From the NCBI GenBank assembly GCA_021324755.1, contig JAJPIL010000014.1, positions 310,001-374,000 of the forward strand: a stretch of DNA of 64,000 bases, given 5' to 3'. A program made the translations under genes and the position numbers. The notes under the pieces were generated by a model. It made no database searches. It was given only the letters and a program-made list of their open reading frames with translations, and had not been told where the DNA came from. Numbering within the stretch: the stretch's first letter is position 1; every line of letters starts with the position of its first letter. Below are positions 48,045-57,017 of the stretch, in pieces. This DNA comes from Pseudomonadota bacterium (lineage in GTDB: Bacteria; Desulfobacterota; Binatia; Binatales; Binataceae).

Positions 48045-49523
48045 TTAAGCTTCGGGCCGACCGAGGAGCAGCTGTATAAAAGGTTGGTCAGCCGGTTTGC
48101 AGAGAACGTAAACGTGGTCGCCTGGGGCGAGCACAGTAGCGCCCTTCGGTGCGATCACTTCGTTGTCACGGATCAGCAAGATCACCGCGGAATCGGGTGG
48201 AAACGGCAGTTCGCTAATCGGCGCACCACACGCGGCGGCGGAGGCCTCGAGTGAAAACGAGATAATCTTTGCCCCCGTTAGCACGCGAGTAGAGACCACT
48301 TCCAGAAGCGCGGGCGGTGGAGGCGGCTCGTCGGACTCGATTCCCAACTGTCGTGTGAGCCAAAGCACCATCGAACCCGGAACAAAGGTGTTGACCAAGA
48401 CGACGAAGAAGACCGTATCGAAGATGAGCCTGGCGTCCTCCACGTGCCACAGCAGCGGGTAAGTGGCAAGAATAATTGGCAGAGCGCCTCTAAGGCCGAC
48501 CACTGCCAGATATACGAGCTCACGCAAGGGGTAACGGAATGGCAAGAGGCAGAGCATAACCGACCCGGGTCGCGCGAAGGCCGATAGCAGAATCCCTAGC
48601 GCGATGCCTTGGGGCGCAACTTTCAACAAATGCGAAGGAGTAATCAAAAGGCCGAGGACAAGGTACATCACCACCTGGCCCAGCCACGCGAGCGAGTCGT
48701 GGACGCGCAATATACCTGCGCGGTAAGGCATCTCGCTGTTCCCCATAATGAGTCCTGCAAGGTAGACAGCTAGAAAGCCGCTGCCGCCGACCAGTTCAGG
48801 CAGACCAAACGCGAGCAACGCAAAGCCCAGCGTCATCAGCGGATAAAGTCCACCTGCTGCGGGACGAATTCGCGGCGCCATCACGCGGCCGAGCCATCCC
48901 AACCCCAGGCCGAAGACACCTCCTACACCAAGGCTGAGCGCCATATGTGCAAAGCTTTGAGCAGCTAGCGGTGCTTCGCCGGCCAAGCTAAGAGTGAATG
49001 CCGGAGTCAAGCTTGCGGCCACCGGGTCGTTCAAGCAAGACTCGAGCTCCAAGATGCTGGCAACACGTTTCTGTGGCTGGATTCCGCTGCCCCGCAACAC
49101 GGGAAATACCACGGCAGCGTCGGTGGGCGAAACGACCGCCCCCAAGAGGAACGCCTGTGGCCACGAGAAGCCGAACAGTCGCGCACACAGTGCAAACAGC
49201 GCGGTCGTGCCGAGAACCCCAACCGTTGCAAGAACGATCGAAGGGAGGGCAAAAGAACGTGCCATCGACAAAGGGGTATTAAGCCCGCCGTCGAATAGTA
49301 TCAAAACCAGACTCAGCGTTCCCAAGACGAAAGAAACGTGGTAGCTCTGGCGAAGGACAACTCCTAGGCTAGTGCTCGAAGCGAGTAAGCCAAGCCCCAG
49401 AAAAGGCAAGATTACGGGCACTCCCACGCGTCGGGAGGTGCCGCTCAAGGCAACGCTTGCGAGCAGAAGTAAGGAGCAGATTGCTGCCAGGAAGGGAAGG
49501 GAAGAAAGTTGAGGCGTATTCAT
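48045..49523 (-). CDS. CPA1 cation/proton antiporter with C-terminal TrkA_C domain (NhaP2/CvrA-like)
   Basis: A 492-residue membrane antiporter, probably exporting K+ or Na+ in exchange for protons. About twelve helices cover residues 8-395, with FDGGLNT and the ion-binding region LELESCLNDPVA; here Cys replaces the more common Gly of ESGLNDP. Residues 400-492 are a cytosolic TrkA_C (RCK_C) domain (ISELPFPPDSAVILLIRDNEVIAPKG), which binds regulatory ligands such as nucleotides. It is divergent from the KimA-like potassium importer, and the pair suggests potassium homeostasis. The NhaP2 type with RCK domain favours K+/H+ exchange. Confidence 0.9.
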   Translation of the reverse strand: MNTPQLSSLPFLAAICSLLLLASVALSGTSRRVGVPVILPFLGLGLLASSTSLGVVLRQSYHVSFVLGTLSLVLILFDGGLNTPLSMARSFALPSIVLATVGVLGTTALFALCARLFGFSWPQAFLLGAVVSPTDAAVVFPVLRGSGIQPQKRVASILELESCLNDPVAASLTPAFTLSLAGEAPLAAQSFAHMALSLGVGGVFGLGLGWLGRVMAPRIRPAAGGLYPLMTLGFALLAFGLPELVGGSGFLAVYLAGLIMGNSEMPYRAGILRVHDSLAWLGQVVMYLVLGLLITPSHLLKVAPQGIALGILLSAFARPGSVMLCLLPFRYPLRELVYLAVVGLRGALPIILATYPLLWHVEDARLIFDTVFFVVLVNTFVPGSMVLWLTRQLGIESDEPPPPPALLEVVSTRVLTGAKIISFSLEASAAACGAPISELPFPPDSAVILLIRDNEVIAPKGATVLAPGDHVYVLCKPADQPFIQLLLGRPEA

Positions 49524-49993
49524 CCGGTGGTTAACCTAGTGGTCTCTCCTTCTGGGCCAATGGCGCACGCACGATGCAGGTTAAAGCGCATCTTCGACAA
49601 TATAACACAGGACTTGCACTGCATTCATATCACACGGCGAGTCAATCTCCCTTTGGTGCGTCACCGCAGGCTGAACGGTTGTGGCGCATCAGGTTTGCGG
49701 CACAAATTGCCTTGCGCCGAGGGCTAGATGCCTTGCCAGCGCGAAGAGCTGTTCCAGTGCAGCGGACCAGAATGGCGAGAATGCTGCTCCAGCGCGGGTT
49801 TTATTTAACAGCGCAGGGCTCTTTTCGACCTTCGAACTGGCAGGTAATTATTTTTTGACTAAGACACACACGTATTGTTTCGAGGAGTTTTGGGGGCTCA
49901 ATTTAGCGCCCTGCGGTATACGGGCCCACGCAATGGGTAATCAAGCTTGGTCCGCGTAGCGAGCCGGGTGGACCGATCTCGGGAGCAAGCGCT
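49524..49993. other. Long divergent leader between antiporter and KimA-like importer
   Basis: 470 bases that must hold both promoters. The 49890-49985 part has several GC-rich potential stems, for example GGTCC...GGACC at about 49948-49973. A c-di-AMP (ydaO) riboswitch would fit a kimA leader, but I could not match its conserved core. No coding sequence is convincing. Confidence 0.4.
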
Positions 49994-52087
49994 TTGCCAG
50001 GGTCATCAGAGAACGTAATCGATGGCGGGTCGCAGCCTCTCAAGCGTCACTGGCTGAGAAAGCTTATCCTCGGCCCACCGCGCGACGCCCGCGACCCAAA
50101 AGTGTACCATCGGCTTTCGTTGGTTGCCTTGCTGGCGTGGGCCGGTCTTGGGGCTGACGGAATTACCTCTTCGTGCTACGGCCCCGAGGAAGCTTTTCTT
50201 GCCTTAGGGCACCATCACTACCTAGCTCTTTTGCTCGCCCTTGCCACTGCGCTCACGGTCTTCATCATTTCAGCTTCGTACTCCCAGACGATCGATCTCT
50301 TTCCGACTGGCGGTGGCGGCTACACTGTGGCAACCACGTTGCTAGGCGAGACGGCAGGGCTCGTGTCAGGGTGCGCGCTGATCGTGGACTATTTACTGAC
50401 GGTTGCGGTTTCGATTTCAAGCGGCACCGACGCGATTTTTAGCCTGCTTCCCATGAGCTGGCATTGGGCGAAGCTTTGGTTTTCGATGTTCGTGCTTCTG
50501 ATTCTGATCACGATCAACCTGCGAGGGGTCAAGGAGTCAGTGCTCATTCTGTTTCCCTTGTTTATGGCGTTCGTTGTGATGCATGCGTGGCTGCTGAGTT
50601 ACGGTTTACTGTCGCATGCGCACAGGATGCCCGAGGTTGTGAGTTCGGGCTATACCAACCTTCGGCACGATCTAGATACACTCGGCCTTTTTGGTCTAGG
50701 CTTGCTTTTTCTTCGCGCATTCAGCCTTGGTGGGGGAACCTTTACCGGCATCGAAGCCGTGGCCAACGGTTTGCCGATTCTGCGCGAGCCGCGAACGGTG
50801 ACCGGCAAGCACGCCATGTCGTATATGGCCTTTTCGCTGGCTTTTTTGGCGGGCGGAATACTTGCCTGTTACCTGCTTTTCGACGTTGCTCCGCAGCCGG
50901 GAATGACACTCAATGCAGTTTTGTTTGGCAAAATAGCTGACAACTGGCGGCTAGGTGACGTTGCGATCGGACGTTTCATCGTAACGGTTACGCTTCTTAG
51001 CGAAGGCTCTCTATTGTTTGTTGCCGCTCAAACAGGTTTCGCTGACTGTCCCCGGGTGCTGGCTACGATGGCCTCTGACCGCTGGGTTCCGCGTCGATTT
51101 GCAAGTCTCAGCACGCGGCTTGTTACCCAGGACGGTGTGATTTTTACCGGTCTTGCAAGCGCGGTCATTTTGCTGGTTTCTCGCGGCAACGTCTCAATTT
51201 TGGTTGCGCTCTATGCGATTAACGTGTTTATAACCTTTACCCTTTCGCAGCTCGGAATGAGTGTGCATTGGTGGCAGTCCCGTCGGAGCGAACGTCGCTG
51301 GAAGCGAAAACTGCTGGTCAACGGCGTTGGTTGCATCCTTACCAGCGTAATTCTCGTCTTGACGGTCGTGCTGAAGTTCGACGAAGGCGGCTGGGTAACA
51401 CTGGCGATCACCGGCATGCTCGTGGCTTTATGCTATACGGTTCGCCGCCATTATGACCAATTGCGCGCGGCACTAACCAAACTCGAAGCGCGAATCTTAC
51501 CCGAGCTACATCGGGCCGAAAAAGGCGAGGCTCTTGCCACTGAGGACGGCTTAGGAAGCTCGATCGCGGTTATTTTGACCGGCGGATTTAACGGTTTGGG
51601 GCTAGCTACTTTACTGAACTTGCATCGTTTGTTCAGAGGCCAATTCAAGCATCTGATTTTCGTCGGAGTGGGCGAAATAGACTCTCGCGCTTTAAAAGGT
51701 CCGAAGGAAATTGAACGCCTCGAGCGCTCTTTGGCTGAAGACTTTAGAGCCTATTGTAAGCTTGCGTCCGACTTGGGATATCAAGCCTCCTTTAGACTCG
51801 CTGTGAGCCCTGACGTGGTGGCGGATCTCTATCGTTTGTGTTTAGAAGTAGCCAGGGAGCATCCCGAAGCCGTGTTCTTTGCGGGCAAGCTGGTTTTTGG
51901 CTACGACCAGGAAGATTTCATAACGCGCTTTCTCCACAACCATGTAGCGCTCGAACTGCAAAACATGCTCCAACTGCAAGGGCTGAGTCTAGTGATCCTT
52001 CCGAGTTGCGTGCGTTCCGACCAGCCAGCCGCAGGCGAAATGGTCGGACGCACCGGCAATGGAGCTGAGGCGGTCAGACGGGCTTGA
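49994..52087 (+). CDS. KimA-like potassium/amino acid permease (APC superfamily)
   Basis: A 697-residue inner-membrane transporter closest in pattern to KimA (YdaO), a proton-coupled high-affinity K+ importer. The shared features are a short lead LRKLILGPP, then GADGITSSCYGPEEAFLAL, matching the KimA SSDALSSVAYGTEQ with its ion-binding Asp. GGGGYTVATTLLGETAGLVSGCALIVDYLLTVAVSISSGTDAI is followed by FTGIEAVANGLPIL. About 12 helices end near residue 480, and a 200-residue soluble C-terminal domain follows, as in KimA where it dimerises. TTG 49994 follows GGGAG by nine bases. Other APC substrates cannot be excluded. Confidence 0.85.
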   Translation: MPGSSENVIDGGSQPLKRHWLRKLILGPPRDARDPKVYHRLSLVALLAWAGLGADGITSSCYGPEEAFLALGHHHYLALLLALATALTVFIISASYSQTIDLFPTGGGGYTVATTLLGETAGLVSGCALIVDYLLTVAVSISSGTDAIFSLLPMSWHWAKLWFSMFVLLILITINLRGVKESVLILFPLFMAFVVMHAWLLSYGLLSHAHRMPEVVSSGYTNLRHDLDTLGLFGLGLLFLRAFSLGGGTFTGIEAVANGLPILREPRTVTGKHAMSYMAFSLAFLAGGILACYLLFDVAPQPGMTLNAVLFGKIADNWRLGDVAIGRFIVTVTLLSEGSLLFVAAQTGFADCPRVLATMASDRWVPRRFASLSTRLVTQDGVIFTGLASAVILLVSRGNVSILVALYAINVFITFTLSQLGMSVHWWQSRRSERRWKRKLLVNGVGCILTSVILVLTVVLKFDEGGWVTLAITGMLVALCYTVRRHYDQLRAALTKLEARILPELHRAEKGEALATEDGLGSSIAVILTGGFNGLGLATLLNLHRLFRGQFKHLIFVGVGEIDSRALKGPKEIERLERSLAEDFRAYCKLASDLGYQASFRLAVSPDVVADLYRLCLEVAREHPEAVFFAGKLVFGYDQEDFITRFLHNHVALELQNMLQLQGLSLVILPSCVRSDQPAAGEMVGRTGNGAEAVRRA

Positions 52088-52118
52088 CCTTATTTACTGC
52101 GCTGAGGCGCGCCCGTGT

Positions 52119-52150
52119 GCCTCGAGGAGGCGTTTGCCCCGTGCGCGGGG
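52119..52150 (+). terminator. Two GC-rich hairpins after the KimA-like gene
   Basis: GCCTC-GAG-GAGGC at 52119-52131 and CCCCG-TGCG-CGGGG at 52137-52150 are perfect five-base stems, 32-63 bases after the stop codon. There is no real T-tract, so they may be only Rho-linked or 3' stabilising structures. Confidence 0.3.
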
Positions 52151-52335
52151 CTGCTTTGGTGACGCCTGTCCTGAAGCGCTACGCCATGCTCAGCTTCAAA
52201 GTGCTGTAACACCGTCGTTTGCTTAGGATGCAAGGCATCTCTGGCAGGCGGCGAGTCTGCCAAACGATATCAAGAAGATTACTCGCTTACCCGGCTGGCG
52301 AACCGATGCGGCACATTTGGCTCTTTATGCCAAAG

Positions 52336-54417
52336 TCAGCCGAGCTCGGGCTCGCTATCTGGGATTTGTTCGAGCTCGGTAAGCCAAGCTGTAGCCTTGC
52401 TGTCGCTCGGTGCCCGGTAGTCGCCGCGCGGTGAGAGCGATCCGCCAGAGCCCACCTTGGGCGCATTGGCAATACAGCTTCGCTTGTACTGGGTGGTCTC
52501 GAAGAAACGATGCAGAAAGACGCGAAGCCAATGTTTTATGTCGCGAATGCCGTACTCGGTGCGACGGCTTGGCGGGTAACCATGCGGCCATAAGCCGCGG
52601 TTGCGGTCATGCCAAGCGCAGTAGGCGAGAAATGCGACCTTGGTCGGCGCGTAGCCAAAGCGCAGGATGTAATAAAGATGAAAATCCTGCAGTTCATAAG
52701 GGCCGATTTGGGCTTCGGAGCGCTGGGCGGGCTGTCCTTCGCTTTCACCCGGCACGAGCTCTGGGCTGATCTCAGTGGCCAGAACTTCGTTTAGTACTGC
52801 GCTTATTTCGTCTCCCAGCCCGCGTGTTTCTGCGACCCATCGAATCAGGTGCTGGATCAGCGTCTTTGGTACGCTGGCGTTGACGTGGTAGTGCGCCATG
52901 TGGTCGCCGACTCCGTAGGTACACCATCCCAGAGCGAGCTCGCTCAAGTCGCTGGTTCCGACCACCAATCCGCCGCAAAAGTTTGCCAAACGGAACAAGT
53001 AATTGGTTCGTTCGCCCGCCTGAACGTTTTCGAAGGTAACGTCGTAGACCGGCTCTCCGCGCGCAAACGGATGGCCGATCTCGCGGAGGATTTGCATGCA
53101 GCTCGGTCGAATGTCGATGTGGCGCGCCTCGCATCCGATCGCCGCCATCAAACGCTCTGCTTGGGCAAGCGTGCGGGCACTTGTTGCAAAACCCGGCATC
53201 GTGCAGGCCAGAATGTTACGGCGCGGAAGACCCATCACGTCCATGGCGCGTGCGCAGACCAAAAGCGCATGCGTCGAGTCGAGCCCTCCCGATACACCGA
53301 TCACAATTCTGTCGATTTTTGCCGCTTTTAACCGGGTCACCAGACCTTGTACTTGAATTTCGTATACTTCGCGGCAGCGCTGGTCGCGTAGGCTTGCTTC
53401 GGCAGGTACGTACGGAAACCGCTCGTAGGAGCGCGAAAGTAGCAGGACGCCCGAGCTCGGAAGTTCGACGTCGAAATCCACTTTTTCGAATTCTGCCAGA
53501 AGCTCACGATGCTGCCGAACGCTTTGGCCGAAGCTGTTCTGGCGCATCCGGTCTGCCGTCAAACGGTCGAGGTCGATCTCGCCGACAACCAGCTTGGGCC
53601 CGTAGGTAAATCGAGGCGTTTCAGCCACGCACGTGCCGTTTTCGTAGATCATGCCGTGGCCGTCCCAGGCTAGGTCGGTGGTCGACTCGCCGGTTCCAGC
53701 TCCCGAGTAAATGTAAGCCGCGATGCACCGGCTGGACTGGTTTGCAACGAGTTGTCTTCGGTAGTCGTCCTTGCCCACGATAATGTTGGACGCAGACAAG
53801 TTGACCAGTACAGTAGCGCCCGCCAATGCTGCGTATGACGACGGTGGAATCGGAACCCAGAGGTCTTCGCATATTTCCACATGGAACTTGAAGGCCGGAT
53901 GGTTTCGTGCTTGGAAGATGAGCCGGTTTCCGAACGGCACGTCCTTAAAACCGCAAAGGTCGATCCTACGGCGCAGCGCGCTATAAGCTGGGGTGAACTG
54001 GCGCATCTCGTAATATTCGCGATAGTTGGGCAAGTAGGTTTTGGGGACAACCCCTAAAACGCGCGCTCGATAAACAACCGCGGCGCAATTGTACAACAGC
54101 CCATCGACCACGACGGGCAGGCCAACGATGGCGACGATGGGAAGTTCTTTGGACGCGCGGACGATTTCCTCCAACGCCTCACTGGTCCGCTTAAGAAGCG
54201 CTTGCTGGTGGAACAGGTCGTCGCATGAATAGGCGGAAAGCCCAAGCTCCGGGAAGACGGCCAAGATCGCTTTGCTTTGGGCCGCTTGGCGCATCAGCGC
54301 AAGCGTCTGCTGAGCGTTGAACTCCGGATCGGCGACTTGCACTTCTGGGACAGCGGACGCTACCCGCACGAAATTGTGCCGGTACAAGTTGAAAAACGAC
54401 GCCAGCTGTTCAGCCAT
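52336..54417 (-). CDS. nadE: Glutamine-dependent NAD+ synthetase
   Basis: It converts nicotinic acid adenine dinucleotide to NAD+ with ATP, using ammonia from its own glutaminase domain. The N-terminal nitrilase-like domain has the triad Glu57 (FPELGLSAYSCDD), Lys126 (PKTYLP) and Cys183 (CEDLW). The C-terminal synthetase has the P-loop SGGLDST and GTSDLSELALGWCTYGVGDHMAHY. The 693-residue length fits the two-domain type. It converges on the KimA-like gene and is divergent from the sulfite-oxidase genes. Confidence 0.96.
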   Translation of the reverse strand: MAEQLASFFNLYRHNFVRVASAVPEVQVADPEFNAQQTLALMRQAAQSKAILAVFPELGLSAYSCDDLFHQQALLKRTSEALEEIVRASKELPIVAIVGLPVVVDGLLYNCAAVVYRARVLGVVPKTYLPNYREYYEMRQFTPAYSALRRRIDLCGFKDVPFGNRLIFQARNHPAFKFHVEICEDLWVPIPPSSYAALAGATVLVNLSASNIIVGKDDYRRQLVANQSSRCIAAYIYSGAGTGESTTDLAWDGHGMIYENGTCVAETPRFTYGPKLVVGEIDLDRLTADRMRQNSFGQSVRQHRELLAEFEKVDFDVELPSSGVLLLSRSYERFPYVPAEASLRDQRCREVYEIQVQGLVTRLKAAKIDRIVIGVSGGLDSTHALLVCARAMDVMGLPRRNILACTMPGFATSARTLAQAERLMAAIGCEARHIDIRPSCMQILREIGHPFARGEPVYDVTFENVQAGERTNYLFRLANFCGGLVVGTSDLSELALGWCTYGVGDHMAHYHVNASVPKTLIQHLIRWVAETRGLGDEISAVLNEVLATEISPELVPGESEGQPAQRSEAQIGPYELQDFHLYYILRFGYAPTKVAFLAYCAWHDRNRGLWPHGYPPSRRTEYGIRDIKHWLRVFLHRFFETTQYKRSCIANAPKVGSGGSLSPRGDYRAPSDSKATAWLTELEQIPDSEPELG

Positions 54418-54986
54418 TTACGGTTTCCATCCCCATCCTCGCTATGGCCATAAGCCGCCGTGTCAAGCTCTACGAAAAACCAATCGACAGAACTTTTGTC
54501 CCTCTCTCGGCCCGGTCGCTCTCAAGGGTATCGTCAAAATTCTAGCACACGCGGGAGTCGGAGATGTCCTATCGGTTGCGTAATAGGCGATGCCTACCAT
54601 CGTCCGCCGTAGTCCCTCTGACCGGAATCGAAAAGGCCTTTTCTCCGCCTCGAGCGCGTCCGTTGCAGAATTACTACTGTAGAGCTGTTACTGTTGCAAA
54701 AGTCTTAGTTAACCGTCTATTTCGCTAAATCCAGTGCAGGATCCATCCAAATCTCTAGGCTCACCAGGAAAAAAAGCGTACGCCGCGTCAGGAATATTTT
54801 AGTGCCGTGGTGCGAACTTTATACTATTCGGTACGAAGAGTACTCGAGGACTCGTTTTGTAAAGGTTCGTTTGAGGCGGTCGACGGTGTGTGAACAGGTA
54901 GTTACAGAGTCGAGCTGGCCTCATTGGTCGTGACCAGACACACTTGCGGCTCGAATCTGCGATTTTGCTTTGGCAAGCGAAGGTCT
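54418..54986. other. Divergent upstream region of nadE and sorA-like genes
   Basis: 570 bases. A patch near 54795-54835 is AT-rich with TATACT (54821-54826 region) that could be a -10 element for the plus-strand genes, but the -35 is poor. A 54-codon open frame at 54564 with a fair ribosome site is not convincing (see rejected items). No RNA gene is seen. Confidence 0.35.
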
Positions 54987-56243
54987 ATGGCGAATATGAG
55001 GTGGAACGTTGAAAAAACTTTGAGGGCCGGCGTGAGTCGGCGAAGCTTTTTGAGAATGGCCTCGATTTTGAGCGCGTTCGGGGCTGTCAGCTCGAACGTA
55101 GTCGCGGCTTATGCCGAGAGGTTTATCGAGATGCCCTTTGCCAATGGGCGACGGCGACTCGAGCGCTTTCCACAAAAGCGAGAGTTGATTGTGCTGCGCA
55201 CCCGGCCGCCTCTTTTAGAGACGCCCTTTGCGGTGTTCGATCAAGGAGTTTTTACTCCAAATGATGCTTTTTATGTCCGCTGGCATCTGTCGGAAATTCC
55301 CACCGAGGTCGATGTCGATTCATTTCGCCTTCGAATTCGCGGCAACGTAAAGCAGCCGCTCGAATTGACCCTTCAAGAGCTGGTTTCGAACTTTCCCCGG
55401 GTTCAAATCGCCGCAGTCAACCAGTGCGCGGGCAATGGGCGCGGTTTTTTTAAACCTCGCGTCCCAGGTGGAGAATGGGGCAACGGAGCGATGGGGAACG
55501 CGTTGTGGACCGGAGTGCCGTTAAAGGCGCTGCTGGATCGGGCGGGCGTGCGCGCGGGATCGGTGGCGGTGAGGTTCAACGGCCTGGATAAAGGTGTTCG
55601 GGCTGCCACTCCGGACTTTATGAAATCGCTTTCAGTGGAGCACGCTGCAGACGGCGAAGTGATGGTGGCGTACGCGATGAACGGCGAGCCGTTGCCGATG
55701 CTCAACGGCTTCCCGATCCGTTTGGTGGTACCTGGATGGTACGCGACTTACTGGGTCAAAGCTCTGAACGACATCGAGGTTCTCGACCATCCGGACGATA
55801 ATTTCTGGATGACGAAGGCTTACTTGGTACCCGACACGCCTTACGGTAATGTGTCGCCGGACCAGAAGGGCGTCAAGTTTGTCCCGATAGGACCGATGGT
55901 TGTCCGTTCGTTCATAACGAACCTCCAAGATGGAGCCAAGGTGCGCGCTGGTGCCACGGTCAAGGTTCGTGGAATCGCATTCGGCGGAAACGCGTCGGTG
56001 TCGGAAGTGATGTTTTCCTACGACGGAGGCGCTAGCTGGCAAAGAGCGGAGATGGGGAAGGACTACGGGAAGTATAGCTTCCGCCGGTGGGAAGCCCGAT
56101 TTTCTCCGCCGCGTCCGGGCCAGTACGTCTTGATGTCGAGAGCGCGCAACTCCAATGGTGCTGTGCAACCGATTACGCCGAACTGGAACCCCGGCGGTTA
56201 TATGCGAGCGGCTGTGGAAAGCGTTAAAGTGATTGCCGCGTAG
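54987..56243 (+). CDS. Sulfite oxidase-family molybdoenzyme (SorA-like), Tat-exported
   Basis: A 418-residue periplasmic oxidoreductase with molybdopterin. From ATG 54987 it has a twin-arginine signal, SRRSFLRMAS, with Arg18 and Arg19. The cofactor-binding domain includes Cys147 in NQCAGNGRGFF, the Mo ligand of the sulfite oxidase family. YVRWHLSEIPTEVDVDSFRLRIRG and PGWYATYWVKALNDIEVLD are typical. The C-terminal dimerisation domain carries the immunoglobulin-like GVMFSYDGGASWQRAEM pattern. A cytochrome c gene follows at 12 bases, the sorAB arrangement. Sulfite is the likely but unproven substrate. Confidence 0.9.
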   Translation: MANMRWNVEKTLRAGVSRRSFLRMASILSAFGAVSSNVVAAYAERFIEMPFANGRRRLERFPQKRELIVLRTRPPLLETPFAVFDQGVFTPNDAFYVRWHLSEIPTEVDVDSFRLRIRGNVKQPLELTLQELVSNFPRVQIAAVNQCAGNGRGFFKPRVPGGEWGNGAMGNALWTGVPLKALLDRAGVRAGSVAVRFNGLDKGVRAATPDFMKSLSVEHAADGEVMVAYAMNGEPLPMLNGFPIRLVVPGWYATYWVKALNDIEVLDHPDDNFWMTKAYLVPDTPYGNVSPDQKGVKFVPIGPMVVRSFITNLQDGAKVRAGATVKVRGIAFGGNASVSEVMFSYDGGASWQRAEMGKDYGKYSFRRWEARFSPPRPGQYVLMSRARNSNGAVQPITPNWNPGGYMRAAVESVKVIAA

Positions 56244-56254
56244 CTTAATTGTAT

Positions 56255-56662
56255 ATGGCTGTATCGATGCGTACTTTGTCTAAACCTAGATGGTTAATGT
56301 TCGGTATGGTTGTCGCGGTTGCTTGCGCGCTTATGGCTTCTCGGGCCGAGTGCGAAGACGGTCTTGCCCCTGGCTTTAAGCTTAAGTCGCAGAAGATCGA
56401 ACTTCCGGTCGAGAAACAGACGTTCGGAACAGGGCCAGAGGCTGACGCGGCTAACGCGCACTGCCTGACATGCCATTCTCGCGGGATGATTGATACTCAA
56501 CCGCCGATGCCGCTTGCGGTTTGGAAGGCCGAAATAAACAAGATGCGCTCGGCTTTCGGTTGCTCCGCACCCGAGGAGCTAGTCGATAGTTTGTCGAAAT
56601 TCTTCGAGCACCTCAACAATCAGCCCGCCACTCGACAGGAAGCTCGCGCTGCACATCGTTGA
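56255..56662 (+). CDS. c-type cytochrome, SorB-like partner
   Basis: A 135-residue exported cytochrome c. The signal peptide covers about residues 1-33 (WLMFGMVVAVACALMASRAEC). The haem site is CLTCH (residues 70-74), and Met85 in QPPMPLAVW or Met97 could be the sixth ligand. It has one haem. Starts at TTG 56249, ATG 56255 and ATG 56267 are all possible; none has a good ribosome site. It should accept electrons from the molybdoenzyme encoded just upstream. Confidence 0.82.
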   Translation: MAVSMRTLSKPRWLMFGMVVAVACALMASRAECEDGLAPGFKLKSQKIELPVEKQTFGTGPEADAANAHCLTCHSRGMIDTQPPMPLAVWKAEINKMRSAFGCSAPEELVDSLSKFFEHLNNQPATRQEARAAHR

Positions 56663-56771
56663 GCTAAGATAGACGGCTTGGCTATTTGCGGACCTTTCGG
56701 CAAGTGAAGATGTTGACGGCCGAGTTATGCTCGGTCGACTCTGCCCGAAGTTGCGAGAGAGTGGCTGCGGT

Positions 56772-57017
56772 TTAACAGCAGTGATTTATGCCGCTGTGAC
56801 GCTGCTCCAGCACCCTCCTTACGATTCGTGCTCGCTCACGTCGGGTAGACGAAGCAAACTCGTCGAGTGCGAAGCCCGTATTATTCAACCGACGCATCTC
56901 GTTCAGCACGATTCGCCACCCAGCAGCTAGCCTGCTCAGCAACGATCCCAGTGCTTGCGCCCTGAGCAGTCTGCTTGCGGTCGGCGGCGAATCGTGGCTG
57001 GTAATCGGAACGGTCAT
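56772..57017 (-). CDS. YbdD/YjiX-like small protein, partner of CstA (divergent)
   Basis: An 81-residue protein whose ATG at 57017 overlaps the cstA stop by four bases (ATGA), a sign of translational coupling. YbdD/YjiX proteins of about 65 residues commonly follow cstA and end in a double Cys. Here the C-terminus is HSGINHCC. The WRIVLNE and later SSTRRERARIVRRVLEQR stretches resemble the family's helix pair, although the usual DAYERY core is poorly matched. I infer a divergent member. It is a real gene on position and ending rather than overall identity. Confidence 0.6.
   Translation of the reverse strand: MTVPITSHDSPPTASRLLRAQALGSLLSRLAAGWRIVLNEMRRLNNTGFALDEFASSTRRERARIVRRVLEQRHSGINHCC

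Noticed and set aside
49524-49993. Possible c-di-AMP (ydaO) riboswitch ahead of the KimA-like gene
   Set aside because: Some G-rich stems are present, but the conserved core could not be matched by eye. Kept only as something to test.
54564-54728. 54-codon open frame with GGGAG six bases before ATG
   Set aside because: The ribosome site is good, but the peptide has no signal, domain or biased composition and lies in a divergent promoter region.
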